From Actinomycetota bacterium (GTDB lineage Bacteria > Actinomycetota > Actinomycetes > Nanopelagicales > Nanopelagicaceae): DNA of 50,884 bases. Where the stretch lies: contig WLEB01000004.1 in assembly GCA_009704505.1 (NCBI GenBank), positions 1-50,884 of the forward strand, read 5' to 3'. How positions within the stretch are numbered: the first letter of the stretch is position 1; each line of letters begins with the position of its first letter. A model generated the notes under the pieces. It was not told the DNA's origin and searched no databases. It was given only the letters and a program-made list of their open reading frames with translations. This document shows, piece after piece, positions 1-7,810 of this stretch. The position numbers and the translations under genes were made by a program.

Positions 1-276
1 ATCAAAAAACAGTGCAAAACACTATCTTTTCGCTATTGAAAGCATGACGAATTAAGCCACTATTGGCATTGACTTATGGCACGCTGTTGAGTTCTCAAGG
101 TACGGATGCGCACTGGTCCCCAGGATTCCTCCTAGTTTTCAGGGCAGACCACCAAACTTAGTGCACGCACGCAGACGCGGTCAAACCGGTCTAAATGAGC
201 TTCTAATTTGGCTAATACTCAATTACTCGAGTATCTGTGCCTACTGTCCGGCCTAAATCGTCCGTTCCCAGCAAGG
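1..276 (-). other. rRNA operon leader (16S gene starts beyond left edge)
   Basis: On the minus strand this segment contains TTGAGAACTCAACAGCGTGC (window 79-98), the conserved element of actinobacterial 16S leaders that takes part in precursor processing. The leader reads toward position 1 and ends in a T-rich stretch without reaching the 16S 5' end, so the 16S gene should begin just left of the window. A 6-bp inverted repeat (ATACTC/GAGTAT, 215-234) lies within the transcribed leader. No ORF or tRNA is visible here. The placement after tyrS matches the tyrS-rrn order known in mycobacteria. The leader motif is seen directly; the 16S gene itself is inferred. Confidence 0.72.
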
Positions 277-282
277 AGCGTA

Positions 283-311
283 ACTATACCTTCGGGGGTT
301 AGGGGGGTCAA
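283..311 (-). promoter_or_regulatory. rRNA operon promoter
   Basis: Minus-strand sigma-70-type promoter with -35 TTGACC (306-311) and -10 TATAGT (283-288), separated by exactly 17 bp. It is followed by a GC-containing discriminator, with a predicted start near 276. It sits between the tyrS stop (486) and the rRNA leader, so rRNA need not depend on read-through from tyrS. The 311-485 stretch between the promoter and tyrS holds no gene and no convincing terminator. Confidence 0.65.
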
Positions 312-485
312 ATTGAGGGGGTGAGGCGAGTCCTATCTAAACCCCTATTTTGGCTAGGTGACGACGGCCTTTAATCGCTACCTAGTTCTTGTAGAAACAT
401 TGAATTATGCAAGCCGGCTAACGTTTTTCGAGATAGGTAGAAAAGGCCTAGGCACTTGGTTGTTAACTAAGCGAGTACGAAATGG

Positions 486-1751
486 CTAGAGCAATTCAAC
501 AGCCGCTAAGTCTCTTTTACCCTTCCTCAAAACTGCATATTTACCGCATAAAAAGTCAGTTTTTGAGGGTCGAAAATCTTCTCCCGAAATTTTTTCATTA
601 TTGAGATATGCACCACCCTCTTTAACGATTCGCCTTGCTGCAGACTTCGAATCAACGACCCCCGTAGCAGCAATGAGATCGACCCATGTTGGAATCTCTT
701 GTCCGGAAGAGACAGTTGTTCGCGGAAGTTCGGATAATGCAGCAGTTAATGTTGGTAGATCCAACTGAGAAAGATCGCCTTGGCCGAACAAAGCTTTAGC
801 TGCTTCCTCAACACGCGCTGCAACATCTGGGGAATGGACTAGGGCCGTTAATTCTCGTGCCAATTCACGGTGGGCTTCACGTAATCCAGGATTCTCATTG
901 TGCTTAATTTCAAGACTTGCAATCTCTTCATGAGATTTAAATGAAAACACTTTGAGGAAGTTGATGACATCTTTATCATCTGTATTTAACCAGTATTGAA
1001 AAAAAGCATATGGTGATGTCATCTCAGGATCTAGCCAGACTGAGCCGCCCGCGGTTTTTCCAAACTTAGTTCCATCAGCTTTTGTCAGTAATGGGACCGT
1101 GAGTGCGTGAGCATTTCCCTGTTCAACTCGCCGAATCAGATCTAATCCGGCGACAATATTTCCCCACTGATCCGATCCTCCTAATTGGAGGGTGCAGTTG
1201 TATCTCTTATACAGTTCTAGATAATCAAAACTTTGCAAGACCTGATATGAAAACTCTGTGTAACTAATTCCACCAGCCTCTAATCGAGATGAAACCGAAT
1301 CACGAGCAAGCATTTGATTGACACTAAAATGTTTGCCTATGTCGCGTAGGAATTCAATTGCACTCATCGGTTGAGTCCAATCCAGATTATTGACTACTCT
1401 GGCAGGGTTTTTTGGGGCATCAAAATCTAGAAAAGCAGAAACTTGTTTCCTGATTCTTTCAACCCATTCTGCAACAACATCAGAACTATTTAGCGTTCTT
1501 TCCTCGTTTTTACCGCTTGGGTCCCCCACCAAACCAGTCGCTCCTCCAACGAGAGCTAAAGGATTATGACCTGCCAATTGAAAGCGGCGAAGCACCAACA
1601 AGACAACGAGATTTCCAACATGCAGAGAAGGAGCAGTCGGATCAAATCCCACATACAAGGTCAAAGGGGATTTTAAAGATTCAGCCAACGCCGCTTCATC
1701 GGTGGATTGGGCTAGTAAACCCCTCCAACGAAGATCTTCGATTAAATTCAC
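486..1751 (-). CDS. tyrS: Tyrosine--tRNA ligase
   Basis: Class I aminoacyl-tRNA synthetase that charges tRNA-Tyr in the cytoplasm. The 421-residue protein has the HIGH-type motif as HVGN at residues 44-47, the tyrosine-site signature GGSDQWGN near 193-200, and a KMSKS-type loop KFGKT near 230. A C-terminal S4 RNA-binding domain spans about residues 355-420. Length is normal for the bacterial family. The start is GTG at 1751, overlapping the argH stop as GTGA, so translation is coupled to the arg operon. The N-terminus (MNLIEDLRWRGLL) matches the usual actinobacterial start. The rRNA operon lies directly downstream. Confidence 0.97.
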   Translation of the reverse strand: MNLIEDLRWRGLLAQSTDEAALAESLKSPLTLYVGFDPTAPSLHVGNLVVLLVLRRFQLAGHNPLALVGGATGLVGDPSGKNEERTLNSSDVVAEWVERIRKQVSAFLDFDAPKNPARVVNNLDWTQPMSAIEFLRDIGKHFSVNQMLARDSVSSRLEAGGISYTEFSYQVLQSFDYLELYKRYNCTLQLGGSDQWGNIVAGLDLIRRVEQGNAHALTVPLLTKADGTKFGKTAGGSVWLDPEMTSPYAFFQYWLNTDDKDVINFLKVFSFKSHEEIASLEIKHNENPGLREAHRELARELTALVHSPDVAARVEEAAKALFGQGDLSQLDLPTLTAALSELPRTTVSSGQEIPTWVDLIAATGVVDSKSAARRIVKEGGAYLNNEKISGEDFRPSKTDFLCGKYAVLRKGKRDLAAVELL

Positions 1752-3175
1752 TGGTTCATCATCTCTGAAAACTTTGAGATCATGCGGGAGATTTCTTTCC
1801 GGGTTACCTCATTTTTTGCCTGTGCGCTTTGGATCTGAACCTTGACTAAGGCAGGGGCAGTCCCGCCGGCCGTAGTACGAGATTTCAACGCTCCATCTAC
1901 TGACAAGACCGCCAGTACTCCTTCATCCAACTGTGGATGAATTGCAATCAACTCTCCAGCCGTTAATTCGTGCAGTTCACGAGAAGTTTTTTCACACAGT
2001 GCAACACACTTGCCAGCTGATTCATGGGCAGCGGCAAAAGGGATGTTCTTTCTTACAAGATAATCTGCAATCTCTGTCGCCAATGAAAATCCCTTAGGGG
2101 CGGCATCTGCCATTTTCTCGCGATCAAATGTGGTGGTAGCGATCATCCCCGTGACTGCAGGTAGAGTTAAAAACAAAGTGTCAAAACTATCAAAGAGAGG
2201 TTCTTTATCCTCTTGAAGATCTCGGTTATAGGCAAATGGAAGAGCCTTTAAAACTGTCAGTACTGTTACAAGGTTTCCGATATGTCTTCCAGCCTTACCG
2301 CGTGCCAACTCGGCGACATCTGGATTCTTTTTCTGAGGCATGATCGATGAACCAGTTGAATATGCATCTGCAACTTTCGCCCAAGAAAACTCAGTTGAAG
2401 CCCACAACGTCCACTCTTCACCTATTCGAGAGAGGTGATTTCCGATCATCGAGAAGATAAATAGCGCTTCACAAACATAGTCACGATCACTCACAGCGTC
2501 GATGCTATTTTCGAAAGAGCTTTGAAAACCAAGGTTCTTTGCGGTGAACTCTGGATCAAGTGGAAGCGAAGAACCAGAAAGTGCACCGGCGCCTAACGAA
2601 CTAATGGAGGTACGGGACAGCCAATTCTCTATTCGATCCAAGTCACGGGCGAAAGCATGTGCGTGCTTTGCCAATTCATGGCCAAAAGAAAGTGGTTGAG
2701 CATGTTGAATATGTGTAAACCCTGGTGCCGGATCATCTACGTATTCGGCAGCTTTGGTTAATATCGCATCTTGAAGTTTTACAACTAAATCAGCAACTTG
2801 CAGCATGTGATCAATCGAAAACATCCGAAGATCTGTAGTTACTTGATCATTTCTGGAGCGTCCTGCCCTTAGTGCACCACCTGCTGAACCAATTTTTTCT
2901 GTTAAACCCCGTTCTAGAGCGCTGTGCACATCTTCATCGGTATCAATAGGAGCGAATTTTCCGTTAATTACTTCTTCGGCCAATTCATTCAGAGCTTTCA
3001 AGATTTTAGAAGCATCTTTTGAATCGATTAGTTTATTTCTTTCAAGAACTGCTAGATGCGCCTTGGACGATCGAATGTCATAGGGTGCAAGCCGCCAATC
3101 AAAGTGCACGCTTCTAGAAAGGGCAAAGACGCTGTCTTGCGGTGCTTCTGAAAATCGACCGCCCCAGAGAGCCAT
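1748..3175 (-). CDS. argH: Argininosuccinate lyase
   Basis: Catalyses the last step of arginine synthesis, splitting argininosuccinate into arginine and fumarate. The 475-residue protein starts with the family's typical MALWGGRF and carries the fumarase/aspartase superfamily signature GSSIMPQKKNP near residue 280; the catalytic serine lies in that loop. Other conserved blocks are GRSRNDQV near residue 105 and THIQHAQP near 155. The ATG shares its A with the argR stop (TAATG) and the stop overlaps the tyrS GTG. argG, normally just upstream of argH in actinobacteria, is not here. Confidence 0.97.
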   Translation of the reverse strand: MALWGGRFSEAPQDSVFALSRSVHFDWRLAPYDIRSSKAHLAVLERNKLIDSKDASKILKALNELAEEVINGKFAPIDTDEDVHSALERGLTEKIGSAGGALRAGRSRNDQVTTDLRMFSIDHMLQVADLVVKLQDAILTKAAEYVDDPAPGFTHIQHAQPLSFGHELAKHAHAFARDLDRIENWLSRTSISSLGAGALSGSSLPLDPEFTAKNLGFQSSFENSIDAVSDRDYVCEALFIFSMIGNHLSRIGEEWTLWASTEFSWAKVADAYSTGSSIMPQKKNPDVAELARGKAGRHIGNLVTVLTVLKALPFAYNRDLQEDKEPLFDSFDTLFLTLPAVTGMIATTTFDREKMADAAPKGFSLATEIADYLVRKNIPFAAAHESAGKCVALCEKTSRELHELTAGELIAIHPQLDEGVLAVLSVDGALKSRTTAGGTAPALVKVQIQSAQAKNEVTRKEISRMISKFSEMMNQ

Positions 3176-3657
3176 TACTTCCTCTTTCCTTCGGATTGGG
3201 CATACGCAAGAATTTCTTTGGCTAAGTGTGCCCCACCGGTGGCTTTCTTTGAGACTAAAATTATCGTGTCGTCTCCCGCGATAGTTCCAATAACTCCAGT
3301 TAGATTCGCGTGGTCTAGTGAACTAGCAAGGAATTGCGCCGCACCTGGTGGGGTATGAATGACGGCCAAATTAGCGCTTGAATCAACGGATAAAATCAAT
3401 TTCGATGGGACAGGGACGCTTCGTGCAATCGCACTATCACTCGAATCTCTAATTTGATATGTGCTTTCTCCCTTATTGTTGCGTGATCGAACGGCTCCTA
3501 TTTCTTCGAGATCACGACTTGCAGTCGCCTGCGTCACCTCATAACCACTCTTTTTTAGTAACACAACAAGGTCATGTTGTGAATGTACTTTTCCGCTTTC
3601 AATCAATGAAATCGCCTTTGCTCTTCTGGCAGAGACAGAGTGTGTATTAATTGCCAT
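3175..3657 (-). CDS. argR: Arginine repressor ArgR
   Basis: Hexameric arginine-responsive repressor of arginine biosynthesis genes. The chosen 160-residue form starts at the ATG at 3657 (MAINTHSVSARRAKAI), preceded by GAGGTG about 6 nt upstream. A longer in-frame reading from 3708 would extend deeper into argD and is unlikely. The N-terminal half is a winged helix (SQHDLVVLLKKSGYEVTQAT, then SRDL). The C-terminal half has the oligomerisation and arginine-binding region, including GTIAGDDTIILV. The start lies inside the argD 3' end (11-bp overlap). Its likely operator is the repeated site before argC at 7781-7810. Confidence 0.94.
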   Translation of the reverse strand: MAINTHSVSARRAKAISLIESGKVHSQHDLVVLLKKSGYEVTQATASRDLEEIGAVRSRNNKGESTYQIRDSSDSAIARSVPVPSKLILSVDSSANLAVIHTPPGAAQFLASSLDHANLTGVIGTIAGDDTIILVSKKATGGAHLAKEILAYAQSEGKRK

Positions 3658-4816
3658 GAGATAGCACCTCTCTAAAAATAGTGATGAACTTTTTGATCTG
3701 TGCGTCACTAACGATCAAAGCGGGTGCTATTCGAATAGTCGTAGGGTTAGCTGCATTTACTAACACACCTCGATCAAGTAGTTTTTGGGTGATCTCTTGT
3801 GCGGTAGCGCTGCCCAGTTCGATACCGATCAGAAGCCCAGCACCGCGCACTTGTTGAACCCCTTCAATCATTGCGAGCTCCTGGATCAAAAAGCGACCTT
3901 GCTTTTGAACTTTCTTGAGTATCTTTTTGCTTTCAATCGTCTTTATCGCTGCAAGGGCTGCAGCTGTTGTGATTGGATTTCCACCAAATGTTGATCCGTG
4001 CTCACCTGGCTGAAATAGATCCGCAGCCTTACCCAATGCAATCATCGCTCCAAGTGGTAAGCCGCCACCTAAACCTTTAGCAACTGTAATGACATCGGGA
4101 GTAATTCCAGAGTACTCATAACCGAACCAAGAACCGGTTCTTCCCATACCAGTTTGCACTGCATCAATTACTAGAAGACAACCCGATTTGTCGCATAATT
4201 GACGCAACTGCTGCAAATAATCATCTGGTGGAACTATGACCCCAGCCTCCCCCATGATCGGCTCAACAATCACCATTGCAGTCTTTTTTGAAATGCATCG
4301 TCGCATAGCTTCTATATCGCCAAAGGGGACATGCTTTACATTTTTTAACAACGGTAAGAATGGTTCGCGTTTTGATGGTTGACCAGTTAATGAAAGCGCT
4401 CCCATAGTCCGACCATGAAAAGAACCTTGTGTCGCAACGATATGGCTGCGTCCGGTCTTACGTGAAAGCTTTATTGCTGCTTCATTTGCTTCAGCCCCAG
4501 ACTGACAAAAGAAAACTTTCGCGCCCTTAGTTCCTGTACATGCTCCTAATTTTTCAGCCAAAGCGACGGCGTTAGGATGTGAATACAAATTACTAACGTG
4601 ACTAAGAGTTCTTACTTGCTTAGAAACTGCGCTCACAATACTTGGATGAGCATGTCCCAAAATATTTGTTGCTATTCCCCCAAGAAAATCAAGATATCTT
4701 TTGCCTTCACTATCTTGAACAATTAAACCCTTGCCTTTTACAAGTGTTATTGAAGGCGTTCCATAGTTATTTTGGATGGTTTTGGTCCATCGAATTCCAT
4801 ATTGTTTGTTTCTCAT
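3647..4816 (-). CDS. argD: Acetylornithine aminotransferase
   Basis: PLP-dependent class III aminotransferase making N-acetylornithine from N-acetylglutamate semialdehyde and glutamate. The 389-residue protein shows the cofactor-binding DAVQTGMGRTG block near residue 220 and the catalytic lysine in VAKGLGGGLPLGAM near 245. The C-terminus reads TTIRIAPALIVSDAQI, usual for the family. The ATG at 4816 overlaps the argB stop as ATGA. Downstream, argR begins inside the argD 3' end, with no room for argF, which commonly sits between these two genes. Confidence 0.96.
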   Translation of the reverse strand: MRNKQYGIRWTKTIQNNYGTPSITLVKGKGLIVQDSEGKRYLDFLGGIATNILGHAHPSIVSAVSKQVRTLSHVSNLYSHPNAVALAEKLGACTGTKGAKVFFCQSGAEANEAAIKLSRKTGRSHIVATQGSFHGRTMGALSLTGQPSKREPFLPLLKNVKHVPFGDIEAMRRCISKKTAMVIVEPIMGEAGVIVPPDDYLQQLRQLCDKSGCLLVIDAVQTGMGRTGSWFGYEYSGITPDVITVAKGLGGGLPLGAMIALGKAADLFQPGEHGSTFGGNPITTAAALAAIKTIESKKILKKVQKQGRFLIQELAMIEGVQQVRGAGLLIGIELGSATAQEITQKLLDRGVLVNAANPTTIRIAPALIVSDAQIKKFITIFREVLSHGN

Positions 4817-5598
4817 GCTGTGACCAATGTTCCGCCAAGGCCTGCTAATGCGTTGGCCAGAGATTTAGGATCAGTTCCATCAATTATTCGCACAGCTTTA
4901 ACTCCATAGGTCAATGCGTCCAAGGTTGCTTGAACTTTGGGTGACATTCCATCACTAAATGTCTCTTTAATTGAATTTAGCTCAACTGCAGTGATGGTTT
5001 CGATAAGTGATGATTCATCTGGCCAGTTGCGATAAATACCTGAAACGTCAGTCATTATTATCAGCACCGATGCATTCAAACCAGAGGCGATAGCGGCGGC
5101 GGCTGAGTCAGCATTAACATTTAATCCAGATTCACCATCTTCTGAAGCCGAGATTGGAGCGATAATTGGCGTGATCTGTTCATTGAGTAGTTGCAAAACT
5201 TGTGACGGATCCACGTGCGTGACTTTGCCCACGAAACCTATGTCCTGTATTTTTCCATCAACTAGGACTTCAATCTTTTCTGCAAAAATAGTCGGCAACG
5301 AGCGGGCTGAAATGGAATGGGCGTTAACACCAGCGTTTTGAAGTGAAAGTGCCAGCGCGGGACCAACTTCATTTACTAAGACATTTTCTACGATATCAAA
5401 AACTTGTTGTGATGTAACTCGTAATCCCGCAACCCATTGACTAGAAATGCCTGCCTTGTTTAGTGCGTCATTTATTTGAGGGCCACCACCATGAACAATG
5501 ACAATCTTTAACCCGTTTTTAAGAGCTTCTGAAATGGCCCGAGCAAAATCACCGTTCTGATCTCGCATAGCATTTCCGCCATATTTAACAACAATCAT
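4813..5598 (-). CDS. argB: Acetylglutamate kinase, short form
   Basis: Phosphorylates N-acetylglutamate in arginine synthesis (amino-acid kinase fold). At 261 residues it is shorter than the roughly 290-300 usual in actinobacteria. It begins directly at the phosphate-binding strand (VVKYGGNAM, residues 3-11), then HGGGPQIN near 36, and ends NALAGLGGTLVTA. The N-terminal helix that builds arginine-sensitive hexamers is absent, and so is the usual arginine-site C-terminal signature (H-x3-LE-x-FT type). The ATG overlaps the argJ stop as ATGA, and I found no in-frame upstream start near it, so the short form looks genuine. Arginine insensitivity is an inference. Confidence 0.95.
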   Translation of the reverse strand: MIVVKYGGNAMRDQNGDFARAISEALKNGLKIVIVHGGGPQINDALNKAGISSQWVAGLRVTSQQVFDIVENVLVNEVGPALALSLQNAGVNAHSISARSLPTIFAEKIEVLVDGKIQDIGFVGKVTHVDPSQVLQLLNEQITPIIAPISASEDGESGLNVNADSAAAAIASGLNASVLIIMTDVSGIYRNWPDESSLIETITAVELNSIKETFSDGMSPKVQATLDALTYGVKAVRIIDGTDPKSLANALAGLGGTLVTA

Positions 5599-6737
5599 GT
5601 TGAATACGCAGAGTTCTCGTGGACATAAGCGTGCGTTAAATCATTTGTCAGAACCGTAGCCATTGATGAACCGAACTTCATATCAATATCGATCGTTACT
5701 AAACGCTCTGAGAAATCGACAAGAGATTTGTCCTGATCTGGCGCACTATCGGTGCAAACTTGTATGCCATTGAGGCGCACATCAATAGTTAATGGGTCCA
5801 TCCCAGCCGATGCTGTACCAACAGCCGCTAGAACCCTGCCCCAATTGGGATCTCCACCGAAAATTGCAGCTTTGAGAAGATTGTTTCGTGCGCATGCACG
5901 AGCAATCTCAACAGCATCATTTTCTGAATGAGCGTTTATAACATTGATCTCTACCGTTTTTGATGAACCTTCTGCATCTGCGATCAATTGAGCAACTAAA
6001 TCTGTACAAATTGTCGTCAGATATTGCGCCAATTGCTGATCAGAAAGTGAAATTCCACCCGCTCCAGATGACATGAAAACAACAGTGTCATTTGTCGAGG
6101 TGCAACCATCAGAATCCATGCGATTAAAGGTTCGATCTATTACTTGCTTAAAGATACTTTCTGCATTTTCTGATACAACCGCATCTGTCATTACTACACA
6201 CAGCATTGTTGCCAAGGCCGGTGCAAGCATGCCGGCGCCTTTTGCAATCCCCGAGAAAGTGAAACCGTCACCGGCTACATTAGATATCTTGGCAACAGAG
6301 TCTGTCGTCATAATTGCTTGGGCGCTATGAGCTAAACCATCATTGTTCATCATCAATGAGATTTGCGATATGCCATTAAGAATCTTCTTCATTGGGAGAA
6401 ACTCACCAATAATTCCGGTGGAGCAGACTAGAACTTCACTCGATGACACCTGCAGAACCTTGCCTACATACTCTGCGGTTTCATGGGTATCTGCGAAACC
6501 CTGCGGACCTGTACAAGCGTTTGCGCCGCCTGAATTCAAAACTATTGCTCTGGCCATTCCTTGCGAAGCAACTTGTTTGGACCAGATGACGGGAGCTGCA
6601 ACAACCTTATTTGAAGTAAAGACTGCTGCACAAAAAAATTGTGGACCCAGATTTTGGATAATTGTCAGATCTAAGGATCCGTTGCTTTTTAGGCCGGCCG
6701 CAGCTGACCCGGAAATAAATCCTTGAGGAAGTTTCAC
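5595..6737 (-). CDS. argJ: Glutamate N-acetyltransferase / ornithine acetyltransferase
   Basis: Transfers acetyl from N-acetylornithine to glutamate, recycling the acetyl group; some members also use acetyl-CoA, which cannot be decided from sequence. The 380-residue precursor contains the self-cleavage site ALATML near residues 175-180. The Thr of that motif becomes the N-terminal nucleophile after autoproteolysis. The preceding KGAGMLAP and the C-terminal TNDLTHAYVHENSAYST are typical. The start is GTG at 6737, overlapping the argC stop as GTGA, and the stop overlaps the argB ATG. Confidence 0.96.
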   Translation of the reverse strand: MKLPQGFISGSAAAGLKSNGSLDLTIIQNLGPQFFCAAVFTSNKVVAAPVIWSKQVASQGMARAIVLNSGGANACTGPQGFADTHETAEYVGKVLQVSSSEVLVCSTGIIGEFLPMKKILNGISQISLMMNNDGLAHSAQAIMTTDSVAKISNVAGDGFTFSGIAKGAGMLAPALATMLCVVMTDAVVSENAESIFKQVIDRTFNRMDSDGCTSTNDTVVFMSSGAGGISLSDQQLAQYLTTICTDLVAQLIADAEGSSKTVEINVINAHSENDAVEIARACARNNLLKAAIFGGDPNWGRVLAAVGTASAGMDPLTIDVRLNGIQVCTDSAPDQDKSLVDFSERLVTIDIDMKFGSSMATVLTNDLTHAYVHENSAYST

Positions 6738-7756
6738 GCGCCTATCCCATCATGAAGCAACCCCGTTGTTTCATCGATTCCCACAATGATATTTGCGTTT
6801 TGAATCGCCTGACCTGCCGCTCCCTTACCAAGGTTGTCTATTGCAACTGAAACAACTAAACGATTTGTATTTTCATCGATTGCAACCTGCATCATTGCTT
6901 TGTTGGTTCCTGTCACTGAACTTGTCTTTGGGAGCTGTCCAAATGGAAGAACAGAAACAAAAGGTGCAAGCGCGTAGTAAGTTGTAAAGGCCTGATGCAG
7001 TTTTTCGACAGAGATCTGCTTGGTTAATTTGGCAGTTACTGTTGCAAGTATTCCACGGGGCATTGGCGCCAGAATTGGCGTGAAGGATACTTTCGCTTTT
7101 TCCTTACCAATAGAAGTAATCGCTTGTTCGATCTCTGGAATGTGTTGATGAACACCACCAAATTTATAGGAGGTTAAAGAACCCATAACCTCACTTGCAA
7201 TGAGATTGATTTTTGCATTTCTACCGGCTCCAGTTGTTCCGGATGCGGCAACTACAACAATGTCAGTTGAATCTATAAGTCCGATTGCTGGTGCTAACCC
7301 AAGAGAAATCGAGGTTGCATAGCATCCGGGGTTAGCTACTCTGGTTTGATTAGAAATTGCCTCTTTGTGAGATGTTGATAACTCTGGTAATCCATAGACC
7401 CAGGTGCCCGCATGCGCTCCCCCGTAGTATTTTTCCCAAGCTGATTTATCGCTTAATCTAAAGTCAGCTCCAAGATCAATGATTTTTACCCAGGATGGAA
7501 TCTTTTCAACTATTGCTGCCGATTCACCATGAGGTAGTGCAAGAAAAACCAAGTCTAGATCTTTAAAATCCACATCTTCATTTTTTACAAAGCGTGCGTG
7601 CCCATAGTTTTGTAGTTGCGGATGAACCGAACTGATCTGCTCTCCGGCGTTGGTGTGGGCGCTGACCACCTTCACATCAAAAAGAGGATGGAGAGAGAGC
7701 AACCGCAAAAGCTCTCCCCCGGCATACCCGCTTCCACCAATAACGCCAATATTCAT
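6734..7756 (-). CDS. argC: N-acetyl-gamma-glutamyl-phosphate reductase
   Basis: NADPH-dependent reductase and first gene of the arginine operon. The 340-residue protein has the nucleotide-binding GVIGGSGYAGGELLRLL at residues 3-19 and the catalytic cysteine in ANPGCYATS near residue 145. No Shine-Dalgarno precedes the ATG at 7756. Instead a -10-like TATCAT ends only 8 nt before it, suggesting a leaderless or nearly leaderless message. The gene sits 48 bp downstream of pheT, with an ArgR-type operator overlapping both the promoter and the pheT end. Confidence 0.96.
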   Translation of the reverse strand: MNIGVIGGSGYAGGELLRLLSLHPLFDVKVVSAHTNAGEQISSVHPQLQNYGHARFVKNEDVDFKDLDLVFLALPHGESAAIVEKIPSWVKIIDLGADFRLSDKSAWEKYYGGAHAGTWVYGLPELSTSHKEAISNQTRVANPGCYATSISLGLAPAIGLIDSTDIVVVAASGTTGAGRNAKINLIASEVMGSLTSYKFGGVHQHIPEIEQAITSIGKEKAKVSFTPILAPMPRGILATVTAKLTKQISVEKLHQAFTTYYALAPFVSVLPFGQLPKTSSVTGTNKAMMQVAIDENTNRLVVSVAIDNLGKGAAGQAIQNANIIVGIDETTGLLHDGIGA

Positions 7757-7763
7757 AGCTCAT

Positions 7764-7792
7764 ATGATAAAGCAGAGCTGATAATTATGCAA
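7764..7792 (-). promoter_or_regulatory. argC operon promoter
   Basis: Minus-strand -35 TTGCAT (7787-7792) and -10 TATCAT (7764-7769) with a 17-bp spacer. Only 7 nt separate the -10 from the argC ATG, so transcription should start at or next to the start codon. The -35 hexamer lies inside the first ArgR-type repeat, which would let the repressor block polymerase directly. Confidence 0.6.
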
Positions 7793-7810
7793 TTTTATGC
7801 ATAATTATGC
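7781..7810. promoter_or_regulatory. Probable ArgR operator (tandem ARG boxes)
   Basis: ATAATTATGC occurs at 7781-7790 and again at 7801-7810, exactly 20 bp (two helical turns) apart. The right copy is part of a perfect 12-bp palindrome GCATAATTATGC (7799-7810). TGCATAATTAT-type sites resemble known ARG boxes of enteric bacteria and Streptomyces. The site overlaps the argC promoter and the last codons of pheT, and the cognate argR is the fifth gene of the operon. The repeats are seen directly; ArgR binding is inferred. Confidence 0.65.

Noticed and set aside
432-460. Possible tyrS terminator around a GCCTAGGC palindrome followed by CTTTTC
   Set aside because: The palindrome leaves no loop and the T-run is short; not a credible hairpin.
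6343-6726. 127-codon plus-strand ORF opposite argJ
   Set aside because: It lies entirely antisense to argJ, which has full-length family motifs; no start signal or recognisable domain.
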